Shown piece after piece: positions 1 through 7,882 of a stretch of DNA of 17,633 bases; within the stretch, counting starts at the first letter, position 1; every line of letters begins with the position of its first letter. Origin of the DNA: Sulfidibacterium sp964588415 (GTDB lineage Bacteria > Bacteroidota > Bacteroidia > Bacteroidales > F082); NCBI GenBank assembly GCA_964588415.1, contig CAZPPK010000053.1, forward strand, positions 1 through 17,633, written 5' to 3'. A program made the position numbers and the translations under genes. The notes under the pieces are model-generated. The model did not search any database. It saw nothing but the letters and a program-made list of their open reading frames with translations, and was not told the DNA's origin.

Positions 1-132
1 ATTGATATTCAATGACTTAGGTGGGTGTTGCAAAAAACTGACGAAGACAAGAAAGTTTTTATATCCATAACTTTACAGCTTCTCAAACGGGCAATTAACT
101 TTGAAAGATCATTTTTTCAAACAAACTTGACA

Positions 133-165
133 CTTGAACAACAATCTTTATTTTTTGTACTTTTG
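133..165 (+). promoter_or_regulatory. Bacteroidota-type promoter of the MlaD-like gene
   Basis: The element TACTTTTG at 158-165 fits the Bacteroidota -7 consensus TAnnTTTG exactly. A CTTG at 133-136 lies 21 bp upstream, where the -33 TTTG element is expected. Transcription would start near 170, about 20 nt before the GTG at 193. Because the promoter lies inside the longer reading frame that opens at 25, it argues for 193 as the real start. The consensus is established for the phylum; its use here is inferred. Confidence 0.6.
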
Positions 166-192
166 CTTTACTTTGAAGTTAAATTCAAGAAC

Positions 193-1140
193 GTGAAAAA
201 GTCCAGCTTAATATATATCGGCTCAACGTTTGTGTTTGCCATTGTGATCTTTATTTGGGGATATAACTTTCTTAAAGGAAAGGATCTTTTCAGGGAACAA
301 ATGGTTCTGCAAGTACGCTATCATAACGTAAGTGGCCTGGTGACTGCCAACCCCGTTTTATTAAATGGTATGCAGATCGGCCAGGTAAGTAATATCAGGT
401 TTACCCCGGATTATTCCGGAGATATTATGGTTTCGTTGCTCATAGGTAAACACTTCCCAATTCCCATAGATACCAAAGCCAGAATTATAAATGCCACTTT
501 GCTGGGGGATAAATCGGTTGAGTTGATTCTCGGGAAATCAACAAAACTTGTCCAAAATAACGACACATTGGAAGGGAGTGTGGAAGTAAATCTCAAGGAG
601 CAGGTCAACTCAGCATTGGCGCCAATCAAGGCGCGTGCAGAACAAATTTTATCCAATGCGGATAGTTTGATTTCTGCATTGAACGATGCGATGGGGCGAC
701 ACGGTAACAATTCTTTGAAGGCTTCTATGCAGGATCTACAAAGTACTTTTCATAACCTGAATGCTACCACTGCCGCACTGAATGAGATGGTTAAAACCAA
801 CCAGACAAGAATCGGCCATATTATTTCAAATATGGATTCATTAACGAGTACGCTTTCTGAAAACCGCCAGGACTTTAAGGACATAGTGAAAAATTTGAAG
901 AGCGTGAGCGATTCGTTGTCCAGAGCTAATCTCAAGGGAACCATTGCCAATGCAGGGAAAACCCTTGATGAATTAAATTTGATACTTAAAAAAATAAATA
1001 ATGGCCAGGGTACTGCCGGAGCTATCGTGAACAACGACAGTTTGTATCTACAAGTGAACAGAGCCATTCTTCAACTGGATAAACTGTTGAAGGATATTCG
1101 TCAAAATCCGCACCGCTATTTGAAATTCTCGGTATTCTGA
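193..1140 (+). CDS. MCE/MlaD family lipid-transport protein
   Basis: This is a 315-residue MCE-domain protein of the MlaD type, expected to be anchored in the inner membrane and to carry phospholipids or other lipids through the periplasm together with an MlaE permease and MlaF ATPase, neither of which is in this window. One membrane segment (residues 6-27) is followed by the MCE domain at about 38-115, with the typical VSGL, then NPVLLNGMQIGQV, and a GDKSVEL strand. Residues 135-310 are a long helical or coiled-coil tail with heptad-like leucines. I chose GTG at 193 because the frame opening at 25 adds 56 residues of poor-quality sequence ahead of the membrane segment and because a matching promoter lies at 133-165. 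The gene converges on the OstA-like gene and the two overlap by 25 bp. The family is confident; the lipid substrate is unknown. Confidence 0.88.
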   Translation: MKKSSLIYIGSTFVFAIVIFIWGYNFLKGKDLFREQMVLQVRYHNVSGLVTANPVLLNGMQIGQVSNIRFTPDYSGDIMVSLLIGKHFPIPIDTKARIINATLLGDKSVELILGKSTKLVQNNDTLEGSVEVNLKEQVNSALAPIKARAEQILSNADSLISALNDAMGRHGNNSLKASMQDLQSTFHNLNATTAALNEMVKTNQTRIGHIISNMDSLTSTLSENRQDFKDIVKNLKSVSDSLSRANLKGTIANAGKTLDELNLILKKINNGQGTAGAIVNNDSLYLQVNRAILQLDKLLKDIRQNPHRYLKFSVF

Positions 1141-2681
1141 TTTCTGAGTTTCTTTACTTTTCTCGTAAAAATATCCTGCTTTGAAACAGGCCTGAGGTAG
1201 TTTAGCCAGTTGAAACCCTTAAGTATGCTGCTCTTTCCTTTGGATTCTTTTGGCGGATACAACGTTTCACTGGGCTTATCCAGGTAATCGATACCTACAA
1301 TCTTATTGTTGGCAATTTTGATCATCATATCACTGGCTTCCGCTTTATTCAGCCCGATAAGTTGTTTGTTGTCATTTCTCATCCAGTAAATGGATTGCGC
1401 ATTACCATCCACTTTCATTTTATAGATTTTGTTTCTATTGAAATACCCGATCATAATTCTTCCTTTAATCTGGTTGAACATCTCAGCAGAATCTTTTGAA
1501 ATGATGAAAGCGTTTTTGGTCATGGTCATCGTGTCTATTTGACCATTTTGTATCACCAAAGAAATGGAATCAGAAGAAAGTTGGTTTTCCCCGGTCCAAA
1601 TAACAGGATTTGTAAACATGCGCATGGTGGAGTCTTTCATAGTATAAGCCAACGAATCGCAAACTCCCTGTAAATCTTTTCTGTAAAATCTTACCTGATG
1701 GTAAGCAAGCACTTTCTTTGCATTTCTTTTTTTATCAAGATACATCCATAGGGTATCTGCATGAATAAAAAGCGAATCCTGCTGGTCATAGCTGATGGCC
1801 ATGGCCTTGTTAGTAATGTAAGTAATTCCCGTCTTGTCCCACATTTCGCTTATCTGACCTTCAATTACAATTTGCCGTGCTGTATCCACGAGCTGAATAT
1901 TGCCATAAGCCTTTCCGTGGGCTGAATTGTTACTGTATATAACACTGTCGGCAGTAAGAGTCTGGCTTTTGGATTGGATAACAGGCCGGTGAAAAAGCTT
2001 TGAATCGTGGTTTTGAGTATCAAACCACCCATCGGAACAGTGAATAGTGGTTTCTTTACTTTTGATAATTGTCGGGCCTTTGATGTAAGCGATAGAGTTA
2101 TTTGTGTTGAAAATTAAGGTATCTGAACTTAGTACCTGGTCACGACTGTTAAGAATTACATTTTTTTGGAAATAGAAAATCCGGTTTGTGGTATTGTAAT
2201 ATCCCAAAGAACTTCTCAATACATTGGAATCGGAAAGAATCCTTCCCCCCATATCATAATGCGCGATGTCAGTATTTCTGTTGTAAATGAGATGATTAGT
2301 ATACAGGGTTGCTTTATTGTCTTTCAAAATTACGTTTCCAAAAAGCTCGGCTGTTCTGGTCTTACCTTCATAATGCAGGCGGTCACCATAAAGGTTTAAT
2401 GTGTCGTTCACAATAATGTGGACATGGTTGAAGGCGTCAAAATCCCTCTTTTTATCATTCAAATAAGCACTGTCGGAAAAGAAAAGTGTAGAATCCTGCT
2501 TAAGCTTGACATGGCCTATTAACTGCTGGATGTCCTTTCCTAATTTAGCATTGTAATTCCATGCATCTGCATGATCTACCTGAATCCTTGTCTTTTGCTG
2601 GGCATTACAATTATAAAATGAAAAAGTGGTTGCCAAAAGCAACAGGTAAGCCAAAAAAGGAATATGATGTCTTTTATTCAA
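1116..2681 (-). CDS. OstA/LptA-like periplasmic protein
   Basis: This is a 521-residue exported protein with OstA/LptA-type beta-jellyroll repeats, a fold that in other bacteria carries LPS between the inner and outer membranes. Residues 1-28 form a signal peptide (basic MNKRHH, hydrophobic core, cleavage near NCNA). The cysteine there does not sit in a proper lipobox, so I do not call it a lipoprotein. The next 450 residues repeat a pattern of short strands with GHVKL, GDRLHY, FGNVIL and similar motifs, as in LptA. The protein is far longer than E. coli LptA (about 185 residues), which in my recollection is usual for the Bacteroidota OstA-like family. The start is TTG at 2681: an in-frame stop lies two codons upstream and no in-frame ATG lies nearby. 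A promoter element sits at 2697-2704. The role in LPS transport is inferred from the fold. Confidence 0.82.
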   Translation of the reverse strand: MNKRHHIPFLAYLLLLATTFSFYNCNAQQKTRIQVDHADAWNYNAKLGKDIQQLIGHVKLKQDSTLFFSDSAYLNDKKRDFDAFNHVHIIVNDTLNLYGDRLHYEGKTRTAELFGNVILKDNKATLYTNHLIYNRNTDIAHYDMGGRILSDSNVLRSSLGYYNTTNRIFYFQKNVILNSRDQVLSSDTLIFNTNNSIAYIKGPTIIKSKETTIHCSDGWFDTQNHDSKLFHRPVIQSKSQTLTADSVIYSNNSAHGKAYGNIQLVDTARQIVIEGQISEMWDKTGITYITNKAMAISYDQQDSLFIHADTLWMYLDKKRNAKKVLAYHQVRFYRKDLQGVCDSLAYTMKDSTMRMFTNPVIWTGENQLSSDSISLVIQNGQIDTMTMTKNAFIISKDSAEMFNQIKGRIMIGYFNRNKIYKMKVDGNAQSIYWMRNDNKQLIGLNKAEASDMMIKIANNKIVGIDYLDKPSETLYPPKESKGKSSILKGFNWLNYLRPVSKQDIFTRKVKKLRNQNTENFK

Positions 2682-2696
2682 GATTTATTCTTTCTG

Positions 2697-2704
2697 CAAA
2701 AGTA
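2697..2704 (-). promoter_or_regulatory. -7 promoter element of the OstA-like gene
   Basis: On the minus strand this reads TACTTTTG, an exact TAnnTTTG match, with 15 nt between it and the TTG start at 2681. I see no clear -33 TTTG at the expected distance. It implies that the OstA-like gene has its own promoter rather than relying on read-through from the phosphatase gene. The implied untranslated leader is very short, about 10 nt. Confidence 0.5.
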
Positions 2705-2751
2705 GACGGAATTATTTAAATTTTGAGCTTTACACTTTTTGTAAAAGATGG

Positions 2752-3234
2752 TTATTTCTGATTGTGATTTTGTGTAAACAAAAGAAACCCTTTTGTGGCA
2801 TCTTCAAGTAAATCCAACACAAGCTCAAACCCTTCGGAGCCGCTGTTATATGGGTCTGGAACGCCATTGTAGTGGTTGTTTGAAGAAAAGTCTGTCATGA
2901 GAAATATCTTTTCCCAATGTTCTTTTTTGGGAGCCATTTTTTTTAGGTCCCGTAAGTTATGGTTGTCCATGGCAACGAGATAATCAAAGTTGTCAAAATC
3001 AGTTCCGGGAACTACGGACCGGGAAATGGAAGTGATGTTGATACCCCTTTTTGTAGCATGAAGTTTCATGCGTGGATCAGCCTGTTCTCCTTCATGCCAC
3101 GCGGAAGTTCCAGCAGAATCTACTTTATATTCTCCGGAAACATTTTTCTCCTGTATTAAATGATTAAACACTGCTTCAGCACTGGGCGAACGGCAGATAT
3201 TTCCCAGACACACAAATAAAACTTTCTTCTTCAT
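2752..3234 (-). CDS. Low-molecular-weight protein-tyrosine phosphatase
   Basis: This is a 160-residue cytoplasmic phosphatase of the low-molecular-weight PTP (Wzb/arsenate-reductase) fold, which removes phosphate from tyrosine through a cysteinyl-phosphate intermediate. The phosphate-binding loop C-X5-R is CLGNICR at residues 9-15, followed by SPSAEA, which is diagnostic of the family. The general-acid Asp127 sits in the DPY motif (127-129). The length is normal for the family. ATG at 3234 is the only sensible start, 11 nt after which the P-loop strand begins. It lies 4 bp after the stop of the FG-GAP gene and is almost certainly co-transcribed with it. In many bacteria such enzymes pair with a tyrosine kinase of capsule export, but no kinase is present here, so the target is unknown. 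Confidence 0.93.
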   Translation of the reverse strand: MKKKVLFVCLGNICRSPSAEAVFNHLIQEKNVSGEYKVDSAGTSAWHEGEQADPRMKLHATKRGINITSISRSVVPGTDFDNFDYLVAMDNHNLRDLKKMAPKKEHWEKIFLMTDFSSNNHYNGVPDPYNSGSEGFELVLDLLEDATKGFLLFTQNHNQK

Positions 3235-3238
3235 AAAA

Positions 3239-4780
3239 TTACCGAGCTAACTCATGCACTTTAAAACCAACTGATTCATATGCTTTTATGGCCGTCTTCT
3301 TTGAAGCTTCTGCTTTTTTATAAGTAGTAAATCCATTTGTAATAATTTCTCCAGGATTGATCTTTGGCCACATAGGAAATCTCTCATGAATAAGCTGGTT
3401 AAACTTCTCTTGCATCTGATACTGCACGTGCTGTTTTTTAATAGGACTGAAAAAGACATAGTATTCTTTTTTGCCTTTTCCGTACAAATCGCAGTAGGTA
3501 GAAGCATACACATAATAATATATTTTTTTTGGTTTGGGAGGTACTGTTACTGAATATTCAAAAATCCCATGATCCTGATTTACCTGCTCGTTATTTCCCG
3601 ATCCTCTGCTAACAAGAGTATCAATACGGGTGGGATCATTTCGATAAACTTTTGTGTAAAATTTGTATCCGGTCGACATTCCCGAAATCAACACATCCAA
3701 ATCCCCATCCTGATCATAATCCCCAAAATGACCGTCACTCATGTACAATCCGATGAGCCCTGCGTGGATGTTGGTGAATTTTCCATTACGGTCGTTTCTG
3801 AAAATTTCTGAAACAGGTCCGTGAGCTGATTCGCCGGTAATTAGAAGATCAGGATCGCCGTCATGATCGTAATCGCCCCAGGCAACTGAACCTGTGCGGA
3901 CACCTGTTAGCCCAGGCAGAACCATACTGAAGAAACCGTTTTTTTCATTTTTATAGAGCCTTGTCTGCACATGCCCGTCCTGTGTTTCACCGCAGGCCAC
4001 AAAATCAGGCCATCCATCCATATTGTAATCTGCAACAGCAACATCGCTCAGGCTCAGATTGGAAAAATCCAAAGGAACTTTGACAAATTTGTTGTTGACA
4101 TTGCGGTAAACGGCAGTAATATATTTTCCTGAAGCAAGGCTGCCACTTAAAATAATATCCAGATGACCGCTCTGGAAAAGATCAGCCCAACGTGCTACAC
4201 CGTAACGAACTCCGGGCAGTCCGGCATGAATATCTGTAAAATGGTTGTGTCGGTCATTGCGGTAGATCTTCGTTACTGGTCCATGGGCACTTTCTCCGGT
4301 CAGCAATAGATCTGGGTCGCCGTCACCATCATAATCGCCCCAATCCACGGAACCATCTTTAAGACCCGGAATACCTGTCCTAATCAGGATAAAATTTGGA
4401 CTTCGGTTGTTGTTCTCATATAAGTCAGCAATAGACTTTCCTGATGCATCCTGACCAATAATAAACAGATCGGGTTTGCCGTCCAGGTTATAATCTGCCC
4501 AGTCAAAAGCACTACGAAAAACATTGACGATAGGTGTTTTCACTTTCGTGAAATGATCGTGCCCGTCGTTATGATAAAGATCTGTGCTGATAAAATGTTT
4601 GTTATTTTGATAAAATTCTCCTGAAACAAAAATGTCCAGTTTCCCATCCTGGTCGTAATCAATCCAACCGCAAGCACTTCCGCCAACACCTGTTAGCTTT
4701 GCCCGAATGTCTGTGAATGTTTGAGCCGGTAGCGATGTAGCTATCATAAATAAGACGATCGACAAAAACTGTTTGATCAT
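3239..4780 (-). CDS. Secreted FG-GAP/VCBS repeat protein
   Basis: This is a 513-residue exported protein with a signal peptide (residues 1-19, cleavage after LPAQ) and seven FG-GAP/VCBS repeats that should build a beta-propeller. The acidic loops D-x-D-x-D-G-x-x-D, which bind calcium in this family, are centred near residues 41, 96, 149, 251, 303 and 354; the fourth (about 200) is degenerate. Repeats three and six are nearly identical, sharing GDPDLL and TGESAHGPV, which suggests block duplication. Residues 404-513 are not FG-GAP: they carry a tyrosine-rich strand region, then a tail with TYKKAEASKKTAIKAY and GFKVHEL that resembles the end of SPOR-type domains. It has its own promoter element and heads a two-gene unit with the phosphatase. 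No function beyond a likely surface or periplasmic binding role can be given. Confidence 0.85.
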   Translation of the reverse strand: MIKQFLSIVLFMIATSLPAQTFTDIRAKLTGVGGSACGWIDYDQDGKLDIFVSGEFYQNNKHFISTDLYHNDGHDHFTKVKTPIVNVFRSAFDWADYNLDGKPDLFIIGQDASGKSIADLYENNNRSPNFILIRTGIPGLKDGSVDWGDYDGDGDPDLLLTGESAHGPVTKIYRNDRHNHFTDIHAGLPGVRYGVARWADLFQSGHLDIILSGSLASGKYITAVYRNVNNKFVKVPLDFSNLSLSDVAVADYNMDGWPDFVACGETQDGHVQTRLYKNEKNGFFSMVLPGLTGVRTGSVAWGDYDHDGDPDLLITGESAHGPVSEIFRNDRNGKFTNIHAGLIGLYMSDGHFGDYDQDGDLDVLISGMSTGYKFYTKVYRNDPTRIDTLVSRGSGNNEQVNQDHGIFEYSVTVPPKPKKIYYYVYASTYCDLYGKGKKEYYVFFSPIKKQHVQYQMQEKFNQLIHERFPMWPKINPGEIITNGFTTYKKAEASKKTAIKAYESVGFKVHELAR

Positions 4781-4808
4781 AAACGGCCCTTGATATTAAT
4801 ATTTCATT

Positions 4809-4816
4809 CAAAAGTA
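4809..4816 (-). promoter_or_regulatory. -7 promoter element of the FG-GAP/phosphatase unit
   Basis: The minus strand reads TACTTTTG, an exact TAnnTTTG match, 28 nt before the ATG at 4780. The surrounding 4795-4830 is very AT-rich. I see no convincing -33 TTTG, so this is one element rather than a complete promoter. Confidence 0.5.
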
Positions 4817-4892
4817 AAGAATATTATCAATTTTCGGGTATTTTTTGAGGCTTCCCGGTTTTGCAAAGATACCGGTTTGCAGGAGAAGCACA

Positions 4893-5579
4893 TTAAAGTA
4901 CCTGAATGAAATTCAGTAAATCCCAAAGATGATACCGGGCTGCTTCAAAATCAGAAGTATTAGTCACCATCTTATCCGGAGTTTGAACATATTTTTCCGA
5001 TGTCAGATCCTCACTGGCGTGTCGTATTAATTGTTTTAAGGAACCAGATTCTATTTCCCAATGAAATTGAAGCGCAAACACGTGGTTATCAAAAATAAAC
5101 CCCTGGTTTTTGGTGGCTTCTGAATAGAAGATGGGTATCGCATTTTTCGGTATCTCAAAAGTGTCGCCATGCCAGTGAAATGCAAGGATAACATCTTCAG
5201 AAAACACATCCAATAAAGGATGGTTGCCATTTTTATGAATGGGGAACCATCCGATTTCTTTTTCTTTGTTGGGGAAAACTTTTGCGCCCAGAGCATTGGC
5301 AAGAAGTTGTGAACCCAGACAAATGCCCAGCATTTTCTTTTTCATTGCAAGGCAGGTTTGAAGGAACGATTTTTCCAAGGCCAGCCAAGGGTATTTGTCT
5401 TTTTCATAAATATTCATGGGACCACCCATGACCACAAGAAGATCAAAATCGTCTGGGGATGGAAGGTGTTCATTTTCATAGAACCGCGTAAAACTAACGG
5501 GGAACTCCTTTTCTTTTGCCCAGTCCATGATTAAACCCGGGCTTTCATAAGGAACATGTTGCAGAATGTGTATGCGCAT
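4893..5579 (-). CDS. Class I glutamine amidotransferase (GMP synthase-like domain protein)
   Basis: This is a 228-residue protein consisting only of a class I glutamine amidotransferase domain, which hydrolyses glutamine to ammonia for a partner reaction. The triad is intact: Cys87 in GICLGSQLL, His173 and Glu175 in QFHWEIE. The MGGPMN loop at 51-56 is the oxyanion region typical of the GMP-synthase-like branch (such as E. coli YfeJ). No ATP-pyrophosphatase or synthetase domain is attached, so it is not GuaA, and the acceptor is unknown. ATG at 5579 begins directly with the first strand, MRIHILQH, as expected. It follows the GH26 remnant by 30 bp and could be read from the promoter of the barrel gene. 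A small-amine glutamyl hydrolase is an alternative role. Confidence 0.88.
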   Translation of the reverse strand: MRIHILQHVPYESPGLIMDWAKEKEFPVSFTRFYENEHLPSPDDFDLLVVMGGPMNIYEKDKYPWLALEKSFLQTCLAMKKKMLGICLGSQLLANALGAKVFPNKEKEIGWFPIHKNGNHPLLDVFSEDVILAFHWHGDTFEIPKNAIPIFYSEATKNQGFIFDNHVFALQFHWEIESGSLKQLIRHASEDLTSEKYVQTPDKMVTNTSDFEAARYHLWDLLNFIQVL

Positions 5580-5609
5580 TTTATATCCTTCGGAATGATT
5601 ATTTCTGAT

Positions 5610-6188
5610 TTAATTTTTCCATTTCGCTTCTATGGCCTGCTGAATGGCGCGGCATGTCAGTGTGTCGTTAGCAATGTCCCAGTTTAAGGATTTATTTAAC
5701 GTTGTATTGTCGTTGAAAAACAAAAGCACTTTCAGGTCTGGATATTTTCCCGAAAGGTCCGGAAAAGCTTTTTTAAACCATTCTGTTTTATTTCCTCCAA
5801 CATCGAGGCTTCCCATTTCTGTGATCATCAACGGTTTTTTAAAAACATCCAGCTTGGTATAGTAATCACCAAAAATTTCTTTAAAACTCCACCACTTAGA
5901 CCAGGGAGCGACGGTTCCGTAATTTAAGACCCCCACGCCGACCCAATCCACATAATCACTTCCGGGATAATATTCATGATAATGTAAATAAGCAGGTTGC
6001 GGCGACAAAACCCAAATAATATTGTTCACGCCCAAATTACGAAATATATTCACCACATGTCTCCAGGCTGCAATATACTCTTCCGGTTTGTTATATCTGT
6101 ACGGGTCGTTCATTTCATGACCGTAACGGATTAAGATGTTGTGACCAAAAGCTTTTGCCTGCAACGCCCATTTTTTGATAATTGTAGT
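5610..6188 (-). pseudogene. GH26 glycoside hydrolase, C-terminal half only
   Basis: This open stretch encodes the second half of a glycoside hydrolase family 26 catalytic barrel (beta-mannanase-like enzymes). It holds the acid/base Glu in RYGHEMND and the nucleophile Glu in ITEMGS, numbered 17 and 116 from the TTG at 6164. An in-frame stop at 6189-6191 closes the frame on the upstream side. From there only about 25 residues precede the HEMN motif, whereas a complete GH26 domain has over 100, so the first strands of the TIM barrel are missing. No ATG or convincing ribosome site precedes it; the first possible start is TTG at 6164, inside the barrel gene. It has no visible signal peptide. The frame is offset by one from the upstream YaiO-like gene. 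I read it as the remnant of a deletion, or of an assembly join, and doubt it yields an active enzyme. Confidence 0.75.
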
Positions 6189-7659
6189 TTATTTTAAATG
6201 TAACCTGTCTGCTAAGATCAAAAAATAAAGAACCGCCCAAATCAAGGGGGTAATATGTTTGATATCCAAATTCTTTTGCCACCGTAGAATTATTTTCTAC
6301 AAAAAACGGAGCATTGGTTTTTGCATAAAATCCTACAGAAGTATGAGTATAAAAATGCGTTACTGGGCTGAGTGGTGCAGAAAGATTGGCAAGCAATGAA
6401 TTCGAGAATTGTTTATGAGGCGTATAATACGGAACATAAATTCCTTCTGTACTTGAACTTGCATTTGAGTTTCCCATGGCATTTGTCTGATAATACGAAG
6501 ATTTGGTCACGAACCGGTCTTCTTTTGAATCCATGTAATTGAAAGCATATCCCAGAGATAATTTAACTCCTGCAAGGTTCAAAGGGCGGCTTAGTGCCCA
6601 AGCGAACAAAGCTGATACATAGTTGTTATCAGGATAGTATTGTGTCTGGGCGCCTGCCATTCCGTTCCAGTCATTCTGCTTCCCGGCAATCAAGGCAAGG
6701 CTGTACTGATTGATCATCAAAATGTTATTGACACTGCTTTCAGTGTAATTGTAATTGATTCGTCTTGCTTCAGCTTGTAATTTTATGGATTTACCAAGAG
6801 ATTTTATCAAACTAACGCCACCATTCCATTCGTGCGATTTGTCCAATCCTGAATAATTCTGTCCGGCAAAAAGTTTTAGTTCCACGCCTAGCTGGGCGAA
6901 ACGGAAAAGGTTGCTGACTTGAACAAAAGAAATAGAATTCCGAGTAGGAATATTGCTAAAAGTCAGATAATTACCTGAGATGCTTAAATCCAAAAAATCG
7001 GATTGATACCATTGGAATTTTGCGGTGGGCTCGTAAACAGTCATGGGTTGGGTATCGCTTCTTAGCATTCCGCTAATGAAAATGTTGGGACTTATTATCC
7101 TGTAAACCTGTTGATACAGGTCATGAAATTCCTTGTTTCCCAGGTTAAAGCGAAGTGCGTTTTTCAAATGAGCAGCCGCATCTTTGAAATTTCTTTGATA
7201 GAAATATATTTTACCCAGCAGGCCTTCTGCTGACCCGTTGTTTTTTGGGCTGTTTGTGTATTCGGTCAGCAAATTTTTGGCCGGGTCAAATTTTTTCTCT
7301 GAAAACAACAATAGCGAATACTCATACTTCAGATCCATATCATTTGGATGGTACTGAAGTGCCTGCCGGTAAACTTCATCTGATTTTTGATAATCGTGCA
7401 TCCAGAACAGTGTCTGGGCATATAGCCGTTCTATCCAGATATTTCCAGGGTATTGTTTTTCAAAAGCGCCTAAAACGGTTGCTGCTTCTGCAAATTTTTT
7501 GTCGTTTCGCAAGGTTTTGGCCTTTTCAAGTGTCTGCTTGGCTAGTGAATTTTGTGAAAACGCCGTTGCTCCTATTAATATAAAAAGAAAGAGAACAATG
7601 AATTTCTTTTGTTTTTGTAAGAAATTACCTTTTTGAATTGCAACCCTTTTATTAATCAT
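6115..7659 (-). CDS. TPR protein with YaiO-like outer-membrane beta-barrel
   Basis: This is a 514-residue protein with a long basic N-terminus and signal peptide (hydrophobic 20-33, cleavage near AFSQ), then TPR-like helical repeats at about 38-185 and an outer-membrane beta-barrel from about 192 to 496. The barrel shows alternating aromatic and polar strands such as FDLSISGNYLTF and VTFKINYNYQK and resembles the YaiO family. YaiO-type barrels with TPRs occur in exopolysaccharide export systems, so a glycan-secretion role is plausible but inferred. The last 18 residues (from 497) are out-of-frame translation of GH26 sequence, so the protein probably lacks its own final strand, and its natural end ought to lie elsewhere. 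ATG at 7659 is preceded by a promoter element at 7685-7692. Whether the truncated barrel inserts into the membrane is doubtful. Confidence 0.75.
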   Translation of the reverse strand: MINKRVAIQKGNFLQKQKKFIVLFLFILIGATAFSQNSLAKQTLEKAKTLRNDKKFAEAATVLGAFEKQYPGNIWIERLYAQTLFWMHDYQKSDEVYRQALQYHPNDMDLKYEYSLLLFSEKKFDPAKNLLTEYTNSPKNNGSAEGLLGKIYFYQRNFKDAAAHLKNALRFNLGNKEFHDLYQQVYRIISPNIFISGMLRSDTQPMTVYEPTAKFQWYQSDFLDLSISGNYLTFSNIPTRNSISFVQVSNLFRFAQLGVELKLFAGQNYSGLDKSHEWNGGVSLIKSLGKSIKLQAEARRINYNYTESSVNNILMINQYSLALIAGKQNDWNGMAGAQTQYYPDNNYVSALFAWALSRPLNLAGVKLSLGYAFNYMDSKEDRFVTKSSYYQTNAMGNSNASSSTEGIYVPYYTPHKQFSNSLLANLSAPLSPVTHFYTHTSVGFYAKTNAPFFVENNSTVAKEFGYQTYYPLDLGGSLFFDLSRQVTFKINYNYQKMGVAGKSFWSQHLNPLRS

Positions 7660-7684
7660 AGAAGAATGTTTTTGGTTCTGGAAG

Positions 7685-7692
7685 CAAATGTA
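7685..7692 (-). promoter_or_regulatory. -7 promoter element of the YaiO-like gene
   Basis: The minus strand reads TACATTTG, an exact TAnnTTTG match, 25 nt before the ATG at 7659. The -33 region would fall near 7713-7717, where the sequence is TA-rich but has no TTTG. The element lies just downstream of the hairpin cluster at 7718-7806. Confidence 0.5.
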
Positions 7693-7717
7693 AAACCATT
7701 CTTCTCGGGGTTTTTAA

Positions 7718-7806
7718 TCCGCCTGAGGCGGACAAGGGATTAATTCCCCGCCCCTTGGGGCGATTAATAATCTCCTTTTGATACCCCGCTGCTCTGCGGC
7801 GGGGGT
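7718..7806. repeat. Cluster of three GC-rich hairpins (REP-like)
   Basis: Three strong inverted repeats lie in 89 bp of an otherwise AT-rich gap. The first, 7718-7732, is a near-continuous palindrome TCCGCCT-G-AGGCGGA. The second, 7739-7768, has the core CGCCCC-TT-GGGGCG flanked by ATTAAT on both sides, with a four-base bulge. The third, 7783-7806, pairs CCCCGC with GCGGGG around a nine-base loop. None is followed by a T-run on the minus strand, so they do not look like a simple terminator of the acyltransferase gene. Similar GC-rich palindromes are scattered between genes in many bacteria as REP-type repeats. Copy number cannot be seen from one window. Confidence 0.55.
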
Positions 7807-7882
7807 AGTTCATCATAATTTCGGAAAAGAGTTGTAAAATCTTGTTATAGTTTATGATAAGAACGGAAGAATTGTCGGTTTA

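Noticed and set aside
25..192. Longer N-terminus for the MlaD-like protein, starting at GTG 25
   Set aside because: The extra 56 residues do not fit the family, and an exact promoter element lies inside them at 158-165.
2729..2745. Terminator hairpin between the phosphatase and OstA-like genes
   Set aside because: Only TTTAC/GTAAA pairs, without a T-tract on the minus strand.
6165..6180. Programmed -1 ribosomal frameshift on the A6 run joining the barrel and GH26 frames
   Set aside because: A -1 shift leads into the third frame, which hits a stop without GH26 sequence; the GH26 frame needs +1 (or loss of one A), and the GH26 N-half would still be missing.
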